From CBDCUQ01 sp965222835 (GTDB taxonomy: Bacteria > Pseudomonadota > Alphaproteobacteria > Rhizobiales > Hyphomicrobiaceae): a stretch of DNA of 64,000 nucleotides. The position numbers were made by a program, and so were the translations under genes. The stretch is taken from contig CBDCUQ010000003.1 of the NCBI GenBank assembly GCA_965222835.1, positions 496,001-560,000 on the forward strand. Reading direction: 5' to 3'. Under the pieces are notes generated by a model that saw nothing but the letters and a program-made list of their open reading frames with translations, was not told where the DNA came from and searched no databases. This document shows, one piece after another, positions 44,089 through 52,805 of this stretch; the first letter of the stretch is position 1; the number at the start of each line of letters is the position of its first letter.

Positions 44089-45648
44089 ATGACCTTGCTT
44101 TATCGCGTCATTTACGCCGCACACGCCAACGGCTCGCACCACAAGCTGGCGCTCGATGCGCTCAACGAACTCGTGTCACCGGATGCCGAGGCCTGGCGGC
44201 GGCTCATTCTCAAGAACGCCGAGCTGTTCCTCAAAGGCTCGAAGGCTCCGGATAAGGAGTTCAAGGATTTTAAGAACCATGTGCTGCACGTCGAGGATGC
44301 GTACTGGGGTGGTGCGATTGAAAAGACGCAGGCGTGGTACGACAACCTCGTCACCTATCTCAAAGCCGAAAAATGGACCGACGCGGTCTATAGCGCCGGT
44401 GTTCTGAGCCATTACCTGGTCGATCCGATCCACCCCTTCCACACCGGACAGTCGGACGCGGAAAGCAACGTGCATCGTGCGGTAGAGTGGAGCATTTCGA
44501 AATCGTATGACTTGCTGAAAAAGCTTTCGGCGCCGCTCGCTTCACAGCCGCAGGTGACCAATGGGACCGAGTGGCTGGCGGAATTGGTGTGTGCGGGTGC
44601 GGAGCGCTCGCACCAGCACTACGACACGCTGCTCGTGCATTATGACATTCACCGTGGCGTGGTCGATCCGCCGGCCGGTCTTGATGATACGGCGCGGCAC
44701 GCGGTTGCGGAGCTTATTGGTTATGCCGCCTCTTCGTTTGCGCTGGTGTTGGACAAGGCCTTCGAAGAGGCGAGTGTTGCGCCGCCCAAGGTGGCGCTCA
44801 GCCTCGACACGGTGTTGGCGACGCTCAGCATTCCGAAGAAGTGGGTGCTCAACAAGCTCGAAGACCGCGCCGACCGTCAGGCGGTGGAAGCCATGTACGA
44901 CGAACTGCAAACCACGGGCACGGTCGACAAGACGCTTTCCGAAGACGACCGTGTCATCCGCGATCTGCACGCGCTTGAGGTTCAAAGCGGCGCGGCCGAG
45001 CAGCGGGCGAGCCTGCGTTCGGAACGCATTCGCAGTTCGGCGGCGGTATCCGGGCGGCAGTCCGCGACCGCCCCTTCGTCGGACGACGCGGCAAAGCCCG
45101 TGGCGCCGCCGGCGGCGGCGAGTGGCCCGGCGCCTTCTCAGACGTCAGAGCCGGCGCATGAGGAGACGACCGCACCAGCGCGCGAGGAGACCGAAGATTC
45201 ATCACGCACCCAACGCGGGCCGCGCCTGACTGTTGGCGAACCGGTGGAGGCTGCCCCTTCCATCGGCCCAAAGACAGCCGCGCGGCTTGAGGAGATCGGG
45301 ATCTTCACAGTTGAGGATCTGTTGTCCTATGAACCCGCCGCCATTGCCGGGCTGGTCTCGGCGCGGCACATCGATGCGAGGACCGTCGGCGAGTGGCAGG
45401 ACCAGGCGCGGCTTGCTTCGACGCTCCCTGACCTCTCAGGCACCAACGCGCAGCTCTTGGTGGGCAGCGGCTATCGCACGCTTGAAGACCTCAGCGAAGT
45501 CGACGCCGCCGACGTTTACGATGACCTCTCGGACTTCGTAATTACGTCAGCGGGTGAACGCATCCTGCGCGGCGGCAAGCCACCGAGTGCACAGGCCGTT
45601 GCCGCGTGGGTGGACTTTGCACGGGCGCAGGTGCGTGAGGCGGCGTGA
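44089..45648 (+). CDS. zinc-dependent phospholipase C-like protein fused to DUF4332
   Basis: A 519-residue protein. The N-terminal domain (1-about 210) has the spaced His/Asp residues of the zinc phospholipase C / S1-P1 nuclease fold: His12, His17-18, NHVLHVEDAYW (His64, His67, Asp70), GVLSHYLVDPIHPFHTGQ (His108, Asp112, His115, His118) and NVHRAVEWS (His129, Glu133). A helical segment and a disordered Ala/Pro/Glu linker follow. The C-terminal DUF4332 domain (about 385-519) has helix-hairpin-helix-like turns (APSIGPKTAARLEEIGIFTVEDLL). No signal peptide is seen, which is odd for a phospholipase C. The substrate is unknown. Part of its 3' end is duplicated downstream at 46342-46500. Confidence 0.83.
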   Translation: MTLLYRVIYAAHANGSHHKLALDALNELVSPDAEAWRRLILKNAELFLKGSKAPDKEFKDFKNHVLHVEDAYWGGAIEKTQAWYDNLVTYLKAEKWTDAVYSAGVLSHYLVDPIHPFHTGQSDAESNVHRAVEWSISKSYDLLKKLSAPLASQPQVTNGTEWLAELVCAGAERSHQHYDTLLVHYDIHRGVVDPPAGLDDTARHAVAELIGYAASSFALVLDKAFEEASVAPPKVALSLDTVLATLSIPKKWVLNKLEDRADRQAVEAMYDELQTTGTVDKTLSEDDRVIRDLHALEVQSGAAEQRASLRSERIRSSAAVSGRQSATAPSSDDAAKPVAPPAAASGPAPSQTSEPAHEETTAPAREETEDSSRTQRGPRLTVGEPVEAAPSIGPKTAARLEEIGIFTVEDLLSYEPAAIAGLVSARHIDARTVGEWQDQARLASTLPDLSGTNAQLLVGSGYRTLEDLSEVDAADVYDDLSDFVITSAGERILRGGKPPSAQAVAAWVDFARAQVREAA

Positions 45649-45897
45649 GGGGGTTGCAAGGACAGAGCGCGTTTGGCGGGTCAACGCCATACGCTTGTGA
45701 TGCGCTTCCCGCCCTGTCGCCTTGAAATATGCCTGCTCCGGCAAGAGAGATTCTTTAAAGGCAGTGCTAAACCTGCCTCCCCCTGCGCTCCATATTCCTG
45801 GTGCCGACGCCGTTTTCGAATGCGCGTCGGCCGGCGGCAAACGTTCGTCGGCATGGAGCGGATTTATCACTTGGCATAAGAATGGAGCTGGTGAGCC

Positions 45898-46230
45898 ATG
45901 AGCAAGACAACGACGGATATGGATTATACCCAATCCCTCAACACGTATGTCCCGTCTGCGGATCCCGCCAAGGTACAGGCCATCGTCAAGCATCTTGGGA
46001 TTGCGTTAAAAAGCCGCGATGGCGCGACCGTTGCCGGCAGCTCGAAAGATGAGCTGGCGCGTGTTCGCGAGAGCTGGCTCAAGAAAAAACTCGGGCTCAG
46101 CGCAAGCGATGCCGAGCTTGATAAGGGCATTCAGGAGGTGATGGACGTGATGAAGGGTGACCAATCCAAGTCACGCGTGACCGTCTACTACCTCCTGGCA
46201 GAGAAGTTTGGAAAGCTGGACAGTCTCTGA
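45898..46230 (+). CDS. DUF2853 family protein
   Basis: A 110-residue cytoplasmic protein of the DUF2853 type, mostly helical, function unknown. The recognised blocks are VQAIVKHLGIALKSRDGATVAGSSKDELARVRESWLKKKLG and DKGIQEVMDVMKGDQSKSRVTVYYLLAEKF. It lies about 250 bases after the phospholipase-like gene and just before the degraded duplicate of that gene's 3' end. Confidence 0.85.
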   Translation: MSKTTTDMDYTQSLNTYVPSADPAKVQAIVKHLGIALKSRDGATVAGSSKDELARVRESWLKKKLGLSASDAELDKGIQEVMDVMKGDQSKSRVTVYYLLAEKFGKLDSL

Positions 46231-46341
46231 GCAATCTGTTTCGCCGGTCGACATTGCACGACGTCGTTCTGGCCCTGCCTACAGTCTTGGGCGGGGCCTC
46301 AGCTTTTGGGTGGCAATTCGTGACATGTCGCGGGGCAAGAG

Positions 46342-46500
46342 GCAGGCGAACGCATCCTGCGCGGCGGCAAACCTCCAAGTGCAGAGGCTGTTGCAGCGTG
46401 GGTGGCGTTTGCGCACGAGCAGGTGCGCGAAGAGGTGCGCGAGGCGGGAGGCGAGAGGCAGGCTGGTCGTGCCGCTGAAGTTGTCGTGATTGCAGTCTAA
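46342..46500 (+). pseudogene. 3'-terminal remnant of a paralogue of the 44089-45648 gene
   Basis: The frame from 46342 encodes AGERILRGGKPPSAEAVAAW and continues to a TAA at 46500. It matches the last 32 codons of the DUF4332 protein (from 45550: AGERILRGGKPPSAQAVAAW), with many silent third-position changes, then adds a divergent tail of about 20 codons. There is an in-frame stop at 46321 and no start codon, so it cannot be a gene by itself. The silent differences suggest an old paralogue that was once translated. The rest of 46231-46664 shows no gene. Confidence 0.75.
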
Positions 46501-46664
46501 GATCTTGCTTCGGTCCATGTTCGACTGTATAGAGGCCGACCCTTTTAACCCGCAACGTTCAACCAAAGAGGAGAGAGCCGTGAGACATCTGCCACGATCG
46601 ACACAATCCGTGCCGACGTTCGCAGAGCGCTCGGCTGACATCTTCTCTCGTAGGTTGAACGACA

Positions 46665-47858
46665 ATGGCACGCTCATTGATTCAGCGCCGGCAGGAGGCC
46701 GCGCGCGCGCGGGCTGAAGCCTTTGACGTCTCGTTGCGGCGCGTGTCGCAAGAGAGGCGTCCGGCACCCGATTTCGAAAAGGCGATCCAGGAGGCGAAGC
46801 GCGGTTTCGCAAGCGACATCGTGCGCGATGCCTGGGCTTGGAAGCCGCAGATGAAGTCGCGCGACCCCGCGCGACTGCGCCTTGCCGCGGCGCGCTACCT
46901 GTTTGCCCGCTATCCGGTCGCAGCGCACTTGGAGCAGATTTGGATCAGCTCTGACCGGCTCGACCGGAGCGAGATCCTGTTGCGCAAGCGCTGGTACATC
47001 GCCGCTGCCGGCGGCGGCTCGCTGTACCGCGCGGGTGCTGGTGCGTGGCTCTCCCGCAAGGAAACGCATGTGTTCCTCAATCCGCCTGGACGGCTCGGAT
47101 TTGAGGCGGCGTTCTGGCATGCCATCGCCCGCACCTACACGACGGACGCCGGCCTTGCCCTGAGGATCGCGCATTCGAAAATCGCCCGGACGCCGCGCGC
47201 CGAGCTCGGCTTCTGGCGCGAGGTTGCGCGCTTCTTCGCAATGCATCCGGCCACGCTCGAACAGATGGACGATCTCTGCGACTTCCTTGCGGAGTGCACC
47301 CGGCAGAACCGGTCGTACAGCCTCAAGGGTCGCACGCTCGCCTCGCTCACGCGGCAGATGCGCGCGTGGCACCGTGATCTCGCGGCGATCCACCGGATCG
47401 ATGCCGCGCGCCGCCGCGCGGAAGAGGCGCGCCGTCGCGGGCGTCGCGGTGGGGTTGGTCCGGGGGCCTCGGTCGGCGGCCATTGGTCTGGCGCCGCCCT
47501 TGAGGACTGGTCCTGGTCGCCGTCAGACAAGGCCAAGAACAAGGCCAAGACTAAGTCAAACGTCAAGCGCGAGACGTACCATGTGGTTCCGCTGCGCAGT
47601 GGCGCCGATCTCGTGGCGGAGACGCGCGCCATGCGCCACTGTGTGGCGAGCTATGCCACAAAGTGCATCGCAGGGCATGCTACCATCTGGTCTTTGCGCC
47701 GGCGCGTCTCGGGCACCACCGAGCGGCTGTTGACGATCGAGCTTGACGCTCAGAACCGGGCGGTGCAGGTGCGCGGGTTCGCCAACCGCATCGCCGATGG
47801 GAAGGAGCTGAAGATCCTGGAACGGTGGGGTAAGGCGCGCGGGGTGGTGTTGGTTTAG
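46665..47858 (+). CDS. PcfJ-like protein
   Basis: A 397-residue protein with a C-terminal PcfJ-like domain: ETYHVVPLRSGADLVAETRAMRHCVASYATKCIAGHATIWSLRR, then TERLLTIELDAQNRAVQVRGFANR. PcfJ was named from a conjugative plasmid, and PcfJ-like domains are often found near mobile elements; biochemical function is unknown. The N-terminal 300 residues are Arg-rich and helical, with a very basic, low-complexity segment around 245-300. The surrounding 45.6-51 kb has repeats and a gene remnant, consistent with an accessory region. Confidence 0.83.
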   Translation: MARSLIQRRQEAARARAEAFDVSLRRVSQERRPAPDFEKAIQEAKRGFASDIVRDAWAWKPQMKSRDPARLRLAAARYLFARYPVAAHLEQIWISSDRLDRSEILLRKRWYIAAAGGGSLYRAGAGAWLSRKETHVFLNPPGRLGFEAAFWHAIARTYTTDAGLALRIAHSKIARTPRAELGFWREVARFFAMHPATLEQMDDLCDFLAECTRQNRSYSLKGRTLASLTRQMRAWHRDLAAIHRIDAARRRAEEARRRGRRGGVGPGASVGGHWSGAALEDWSWSPSDKAKNKAKTKSNVKRETYHVVPLRSGADLVAETRAMRHCVASYATKCIAGHATIWSLRRRVSGTTERLLTIELDAQNRAVQVRGFANRIADGKELKILERWGKARGVVLV

Positions 47859-47893
47859 TGGTGCGGGGGTCAGCGATGCCGGACCACACACCT

Positions 47894-48060
47894 GTCATCC
47901 CGGGGCTTGGGGCCGGGATCTGGGGGTTGAGCCGGCCTCAACGCTCGGGCCAAAGGGCACGGGCCGTTGCAACTGACACAGGGTGTGGTACCGCTCGACC
48001 TCGAACTCCTACGCTCGAGATACGGGCACCTTGGATCCCGGCATCAGGTGCCGGGATGAC
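47894..48060. repeat. paired palindromic repeat (BIME-like), copy 1
   Basis: Unit a (47894-47920, GTCATCCCGGGGCTTGGGGC...) and unit b (48033-48060, GGATCCCGGCATCAGGTGCC...) are palindromic and mutually inverted, 112 bases apart. The same pair recurs at 48512-48679 with almost identical spacing, and single units lie at 50540-50919. Each unit can form a GTCATCCCGG/CCGGGATGAC-type stem. Confidence 0.85.
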
Positions 48061-48099
48061 AACGGAGTGGTGCGTTGGAAAGTCGGAAGATGGTCGATG

Positions 48100-48426
48100 T
48101 TATAGAACCCGTTTCGCCGGCGCTATGCTTGGCAATGTGGGAAAAAGATCCGCCCAGTTTCGGTTCTCGTGCTCGATTAGGTCAAGTTTCCATTTGCGCG
48201 GCCATTCCTTCAATGTCGTCTCCCGTTGGATCGCCTCACGAATATTGCCGTACTCGTAGAACCATACGAGACGATGTACTTTGTACTTGCTGGTGAACGC
48301 CGATCCCGTGCCGGCCCGGTGCTGTTGTACGCGACCGATAATATTGTTCGTTACGCCGATATAGAGCGTGCCTCGCGGCTGGCTCGCAAGCAGATATACC
48401 CAATAGGATTGTGAACGCGCTATCAT
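48100..48426 (-). CDS. GIY-YIG nuclease-family protein
   Basis: A 108-residue stand-alone GIY-YIG domain of the UPF0213 type. The motif is WVYLLASQPRGTLYIGVTNN (Tyr and the YIG half), followed by the conserved Arg in GRVQQHRAGTGSAFTSKY, VWFYEYGNIREAIQRETTLKEWPRKWK with the catalytic Glu, and a Trp-rich end. Small proteins like this are common and spread horizontally; their DNA substrate is unknown. It lies between two copies of the paired palindromic repeat. Confidence 0.9.
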   Translation of the reverse strand: MIARSQSYWVYLLASQPRGTLYIGVTNNIIGRVQQHRAGTGSAFTSKYKVHRLVWFYEYGNIREAIQRETTLKEWPRKWKLDLIEHENRNWADLFPTLPSIAPAKRVL

Positions 48427-48511
48427 CGATCGGTCCCTCTATTCGGGATGATTGATGATCTAACGGCGCGAGTTCGCTTTATCCGTCGCCGCCACCGCAC
48501 AGGATATCACT

Positions 48512-48679
48512 GTCATCCCGGGGCTTGCCCCCGGGATCCATGGTTCGGCTAGGTTCGTTTCTTTGACCGAAAAGTCGTGTCCCACCGCACGAGTGTTCAG
48601 GGCGCGGCACGAGTTGCAGCAGAATTCTAACTATCGAATTACAGGCACCGTGGATCCCGGCATCAAGTGCCGGGATGAC
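48512..48679. repeat. paired palindromic repeat (BIME-like), copy 2
   Basis: Unit a is at 48512-48539 and unit b at 48652-48679, with the same 112-base spacing as copy 1. The centre sequence differs, but both copies end in GGCACCNTGGATCCCGGCATCA just at unit b. A fragment of another unit (TGCCGGGATGAC) follows at 48690. Confidence 0.85.
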
Positions 48680-48710
48680 AACGGAGGGGATGCCGGGATG
48701 ACAGGGAGAA

Positions 48711-50279
48711 TTAGCGCCTTCCACCCGCAGCTCTTCGCTTCGGGGCCGGTGCGTCGTCAGCATCGACAAGGGCGGGTTGTTTGGGGCGCGTTGGTTTGCG
48801 TCCGCTGGGGGACTTGCCGGACTTGCCACCAGTTGATGCGGTCTTCTTGCCGATCTTGCCGGCCGGTAGGGGTTTGGCGCAGGCCCATTCGGCGACGGCG
48901 TCGATGTCGTAGAAGCGGCAGGCTTCCATCAGCATGCGGGCTTCGGTCCAGAGGTCGCCGTCGACCATGGGCATGAAGAGATCGTGGATGTTGTCGACAC
49001 CGAGGTAGGTGCGCACACCGGCGGCGCGCAGCTTGTCGTAGGGCGCGATCGAGTTGTGCAAGGGCGCCGTCATCTCCAGCTGCTTCATACTCAAGGCGGC
49101 CGACGGGCAGATGATGATGCCCATGTCGGCTTCGCGCACCAGCTCGATGATGCGGTCCTGCTCGCGCTCTTCCTTGGCGGCCAATGAAATGGCGTGGACG
49201 CCGAAGACGCGGCCCTGCATGCCGTGCTCGATGGTCTTTTGTGCGAGCAGCTCGGTTTCGTTTTCGAGCGGATTGTTCTCCTGGTCGATGTGCACGTCGA
49301 CCGGCTTGTTGAGCTTCTTGGCCAGCTCCAGGATGACGTCGATATGCTTTTCGGGTTGCGGCCGGTCGCGTGAGGGGAGGCCGCCGCAGTAATCGGCCAT
49401 TTCGCAGGCTTCGGCGTATTGCTCGTACGACTTGGGATCGAGTACGCCTTGCAAGGGTTGTACGCCGACTTCAAAGCGGATGCGATCCTTGTAGCGCTTC
49501 TTCACTTCGGTGGCGGCTTTGATGGGTAGGAGGCCGACGGTGCTGTCGGCATCGACCATGGTGCGGCAGTAGGTGGCGCCTTGCGCGATCATCGTCTCGA
49601 GGCCGCGGCTGACGCGCTCGACGAGATCGTCGTAGGTGTAGTTTTCCTTGAGGTACTTGTAGAGGTCCCACTTCTTCTGCATGTCGACTTGCGACAGGCG
49701 CAGGTTTTCGTTGGTGATGAGATAGGCCTTGTCGAAGTGGGCGTGGTGGTTGGAGAGCCCGCCCAGGCGTTCGGCGGCTTCTAAGAATTGCAGCCTCAGG
49801 TTCCAGGGTTCGCTTTTGTCGGCCAGCTTGTAGCGGTAGGTGCCGCGCTCGCTATCGACGGTGATCTGTTCGAGGGTGGCGATGCCGACGTCAGCGTCGG
49901 TGATGAGCGGGATGCCGTTTTCGATGGAGAGCTTGCGGATGAGCTTGGCGTCGGAGTTTTCGTCGTAGTCCTCGTCGCCGGTCAAGACGTTGATGACGAG
50001 GTCGAAGCGGTTGGCGCGCAGGAAGGTCAGGATGTTCGGCGAATGCCCGTCGGTGATCTTATGGATCTCGGTGCTCTTGACGCCGTGCTTTTTGAAGAAG
50101 CGATGGGTGCCGGGCGTCGCGTAGAGGTCGACGCCGAGATGGAGAACGCGGCGGATGGCGGGCAACATCCGCTTCTTATCTTCCGCCTCTCCAGCGCTGA
50201 TCAGCAGGGCCTTGCGGCTGTGCTTGCCCAGCAGCTTCAGGTTAAACGCCAGAAGCTCGAGGGAAATCGCAGAATTCAT
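48711..50279 (-). CDS. MGS-like domain fused to a cytosine-deaminase-like amidohydrolase
   Basis: A 522-residue two-domain protein. Residues about 20-140 form a methylglyoxal-synthase-like domain as in the C-terminus of CarB (KALLISAGEAEDKKRMLP, LYATPGTHRFF, ITDGHSPNILTFL, FDLVINVLTGD, PLITDADVG). Residues about 175-470 form an amidohydrolase: HxH at 179/181 (HHAHFDKAY), His330 in HIDQ, His362 (GVHAISLAA), Asp429 (LGVDNIHD). In E. coli cytosine deaminase the HIDQ position is HCDE, where Glu217 shuttles protons; here it is Gln333. A basic disordered tail follows. ATG 50279 has AGAGAGG upstream. Substrate unknown; a sensor-linked nucleobase or amidine hydrolase is one guess. Confidence 0.86.
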   Translation of the reverse strand: MNSAISLELLAFNLKLLGKHSRKALLISAGEAEDKKRMLPAIRRVLHLGVDLYATPGTHRFFKKHGVKSTEIHKITDGHSPNILTFLRANRFDLVINVLTGDEDYDENSDAKLIRKLSIENGIPLITDADVGIATLEQITVDSERGTYRYKLADKSEPWNLRLQFLEAAERLGGLSNHHAHFDKAYLITNENLRLSQVDMQKKWDLYKYLKENYTYDDLVERVSRGLETMIAQGATYCRTMVDADSTVGLLPIKAATEVKKRYKDRIRFEVGVQPLQGVLDPKSYEQYAEACEMADYCGGLPSRDRPQPEKHIDVILELAKKLNKPVDVHIDQENNPLENETELLAQKTIEHGMQGRVFGVHAISLAAKEEREQDRIIELVREADMGIIICPSAALSMKQLEMTAPLHNSIAPYDKLRAAGVRTYLGVDNIHDLFMPMVDGDLWTEARMLMEACRFYDIDAVAEWACAKPLPAGKIGKKTASTGGKSGKSPSGRKPTRPKQPALVDADDAPAPKRRAAGGRR

Positions 50280-50539
50280 GGGTCTGACCTCTCTCTTGGT
50301 GGCCGCGGGGGTCAGAAACCAACTGGTAGCTGACTCGCGCGGGCCCGAGGTGACCAAACCGCCGCGGGGGCGGTTTTCCACAGGGCGCGCCGCCGTTCGA
50401 CCGGCCGCGCGAACATATTGTCGGGCTAAAGCATCGATGTATCGGCAATTTGGGTTGGGCGCAAGATGGTGCGGTGCCGCAAACGGTGGGAATTCAGATT
50501 AAATTTTTATGTGTTTGTGGCGGTGTCAGCATTGCAGCC

Positions 50540-50567
50540 GTCATCCCGGCATTTCATGCCGGGTTCC
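50540..50567. repeat. single palindromic unit b of the BIME-like family
   Basis: GTCATCCCGGCATTTCATGCC is the opening of this unit, which lies inverted to unit b of the pairs at 47.9 and 48.5 kb. It lies in the 830-base gene-free stretch 50280-51109, which is almost entirely made of repeats and has no recognisable gene. Confidence 0.8.
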
Positions 50568-50625
50568 ACGGTGCCTCAACATCTGCAATCAGAACGCGCG
50601 CGCAACGCCTGGACCGTTCCCCCCA

Positions 50626-50714
50626 CCCCTCCCCACTAGGGGGAGGGGCTTTTTTTGACGATGACGCACCTGCTGCCCGAACCCTTCTTGCCCCTCCCCT
50701 CGACGGGGAGGGGC
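50626..50714. repeat. two GC-rich hairpins, the first with a T-run
   Basis: CCCCTCCCC (50626-50634) pairs with GGGGAGGGG (50640-50648), followed by a run of seven T at 50650-50656. GCCCCTCCCC (50690-50699) pairs with GGGGAGGGGC (50705-50714). The first looks like an intrinsic terminator on the plus strand, but no plus-strand gene precedes it. Both genes around it are on the minus strand, so a dispersed repeat is more likely. Confidence 0.6.
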
Positions 50715-50837
50715 AAGGGGTGGGGTGAAGAGGCAGGCGGATCGTTTCTGAAAGCTGCGCTGAGCGCGCTTCAAACAGAGTCACAGTGCTGCAGACATTG
50801 AGATCAAGTCCGCAAGGACAACGCCTGTTGGACCCTT

Positions 50838-50919
50838 GATCCCGGGGGCAAACCCCGGGATGACAATGGCGTTTTCGACAACATCATCGATGTCATCCCG
50901 GCATTTCATGCCGGGATCC
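50838..50919. repeat. units a and b of the BIME-like family, close together
   Basis: Unit a is inverted at 50838-50864 (GATCCCGGGGGCAAACCCCG...) and unit b is inverted at 50892-50919 (GTCATCCCGGCATTTCATGC...). The spacing of 27 bases differs from the 112 bases of the two upstream pairs. Confidence 0.8.
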
Positions 50920-50984
50920 AGGGTGCCTTTCGCTCGACAGTCAGGCTTCGGGAGCAACACGTGCCGCTCGGGCGCGGTGCCGTT

Positions 50985-51114
50985 TTAGATAGTGTCCGGC
51001 TCAGCCGGAATCGCTTGGCCAGCCCACTCCCCCACCCGGCCACCCAAAGCGATGATGGATTGGGCGGCCGGGAGGGGGAGAGGGTGGTTCGGCTTAAACA
51101 AATGAGACTTTAGA
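50985..51114. repeat. large hairpin repeat element, copy 2
   Basis: Arms at 51023-51047 and 51060-51084 (three mismatches) flank a 12-base loop at 51048-51059, as in copy 1. The left flank TTAGATAGTGTCCGGC resembles copy 1 at 20662. The right edge overlaps the stop codon (51110-51112) of the L,D-transpeptidase gene, so the element may double as that gene's terminator. Its loop reads as the reverse complement of the copy 1 loop over nine bases. Confidence 0.82.
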
Positions 51115-51847
51115 TGGCCTGCCCTTTGCCGGTCTTGGGTGCGGACTTCGTCTTGGCTTTGACGTTCAGGGCCTTCGCCGGAACGCTTTTTACCACGTGG
51201 ACCACGGTCGAACCGGAGGTGATCATACTGGCAAGATGCACGACGTGACTGTTGTGCATGCGAATGCATCCGGATGACGACGCCGTGCCGATCGACTTGG
51301 CGTTGTTGGTTCCGTGAATGCGGTAGAGCGTCTTGCCGAGATAGATGGCTTTGGCGCCGAGCGGATTGCGAAGGCCGCCTGTCATGCGCAGCGGCAGGCT
51401 CGCTTGACGTTGGCGCATTTCCTTCGGCGGCACCCAATCGGGCCAGTCGACGATTTTCGAAACCATTTCCATGCCGGTCCAAGTGAAGCCACGTTTGCCG
51501 ACCGCAATCGGATAGACGTAGGCTTGGCTGCCGGGCAGCGTGTAGAACAGTTTGCGCCGCTTGGTATCGATAATGACGGTGCCGACGGCGTAGCCGCCAT
51601 TGAACGCAATGGTCTTGGGTGACTTCGGCGCGATGTTGGGGCGGCCACCACCCTTGGCAACGGCAACGGGGTTCTTCAGGTTCTGCGCACCGAGCTGAGA
51701 TGGTGGCTTTAGGCCGAACTTGAACTTGCCTTTCTTGAGCTTTGCACCGTCGCCCCACATCCCCCAAGGATTGAGGCTATTTGCAGCCGCAGGCTGGGCA
51801 ATTGCCAGTGCCAGCACAATGGATGCCAAAAGTCTTACTCGCTTCAT
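51110..51847 (-). CDS. L,D-transpeptidase (YkuD domain)
   Basis: A 245-residue exported enzyme that makes 3-3 cross-links in peptidoglycan or links proteins to it. A signal peptide (MKRVRLLASIVLALAIAQPAAA) precedes a YkuD domain from about residue 80. The catalytic motif is HGTN (His178) with SSSGCIRMHN (Cys194, Arg196). GYAVGTVIIDTKRRKLFYTLPG and YPIAVGKRGFTWTG are typical. There is a basic Lys/Ala-rich C-terminal tail, and the stop codon lies in the edge of hairpin element copy 2. Confidence 0.93.
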   Translation of the reverse strand: MKRVRLLASIVLALAIAQPAAANSLNPWGMWGDGAKLKKGKFKFGLKPPSQLGAQNLKNPVAVAKGGGRPNIAPKSPKTIAFNGGYAVGTVIIDTKRRKLFYTLPGSQAYVYPIAVGKRGFTWTGMEMVSKIVDWPDWVPPKEMRQRQASLPLRMTGGLRNPLGAKAIYLGKTLYRIHGTNNAKSIGTASSSGCIRMHNSHVVHLASMITSGSTVVHVVKSVPAKALNVKAKTKSAPKTGKGQAI

Positions 51848-52106
51848 TACTTGATCCTCAACTCGATTGACTTCTGCTCAGCGCGAGGCCTTGGCTTTTG
51901 CTGCTGAACCGGACGCATCCATGTTGCGCCTTCTGCCGCGTTCCACACTCCGGCCGGTTGTCCGAAACACCAACCCATTTGACGCGGTGGTATAAGCGTC
52001 GGGCAAAGCCGGATTCTGGCACGAGACGTACGCGCTTACAGCCTAACCGGACTTTCAGCCGCAGTCACCGGCGCCAAAGGGCCGAATTCCTTACCGAATT
52101 CAATAT

Positions 52107-52805
52107 TCACTTATGCTTCATAAATGACAACCATGTGCCGTCCGCGCCGATTGCCAATCGCCACCACGTCCATTTTTTTGATTGGCGCAGAGCCTTGGCT
52201 TCGGCCGCCGGCATAAGACGCAAAAGATCGACGTCTTGCGCTGGCGTCAGTTTGTGCAACGGCAGCTCGGCTAAGTAGGGCCAGACGAAAACGGTATTGT
52301 TTTCGTAATCGGCGCCGATCGGAAGACTTGCAGGCTCGAGCGATAACAGATTTGCAATGATGGCGAGAATTTCGCGACCTTCTCCGTCCACTGACTGCGC
52401 CTTTAGAAAAGCGATGGGATCATCGCCGGCAGTTTCTCCAAATTCGGGGGGCAGTTCGTTCCATGCGATCGCATGTTCCAACTCACCGATGTCGCCCGTT
52501 TGAACGGCAGCCAGAATCGCATCGCGCATTTCCGCGGCGTTGGCCGTTAGCGTAACGGTTTTTGGGCGTTTTGACACGCCGACAAGCGGCCCTTTGTTTG
52601 CCGGTTTCTTGGAGGGCTCTTGAGCCGCAGCCGTCGTCGACCACGCTGGACCCTTCCATTGGACAAGCGGGTCCCCAGCTATTACCAATGCCAACAGAAC
52701 CACCACAGCGGCTGCGGGGCGCAGATACCGGGATGTTGCGTCGTGCCGCTGGCAGAACTTGGAGGACTCATCGTGCGCTGGATGCGGGCGCCCTGCTGTT
52801 CCCAT
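52107..52805 (-). CDS. exported hypothetical protein
   Basis: A 232-residue protein. A basic N-terminal tail precedes a hydrophobic segment (RPAAAVVVLLALVIAGDPLVQW, about 29-50), either a signal peptide with a long n-region or a membrane anchor. The mature part has an AEMRDAILAAVQTGDIGELEHAIAW helix region and a C-terminal domain with NNTVFVWPYLAELPLHKLTP and WTWWRLAIGADGTWLSFM. The family is not recognised. It is divergent from the LysE gene. The 260 bases between this gene's stop and the L,D-transpeptidase start show nothing clear. Confidence 0.75.
   Translation of the reverse strand: MGTAGRPHPAHDESSKFCQRHDATSRYLRPAAAVVVLLALVIAGDPLVQWKGPAWSTTAAAQEPSKKPANKGPLVGVSKRPKTVTLTANAAEMRDAILAAVQTGDIGELEHAIAWNELPPEFGETAGDDPIAFLKAQSVDGEGREILAIIANLLSLEPASLPIGADYENNTVFVWPYLAELPLHKLTPAQDVDLLRLMPAAEAKALRQSKKWTWWRLAIGADGTWLSFMKHK

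Noticed and set aside
50626..50656. Hairpin plus T-run as a transcription terminator
   Set aside because: It is oriented for plus-strand transcription, but both neighbouring genes are on the minus strand; repeat-derived structure is more likely.
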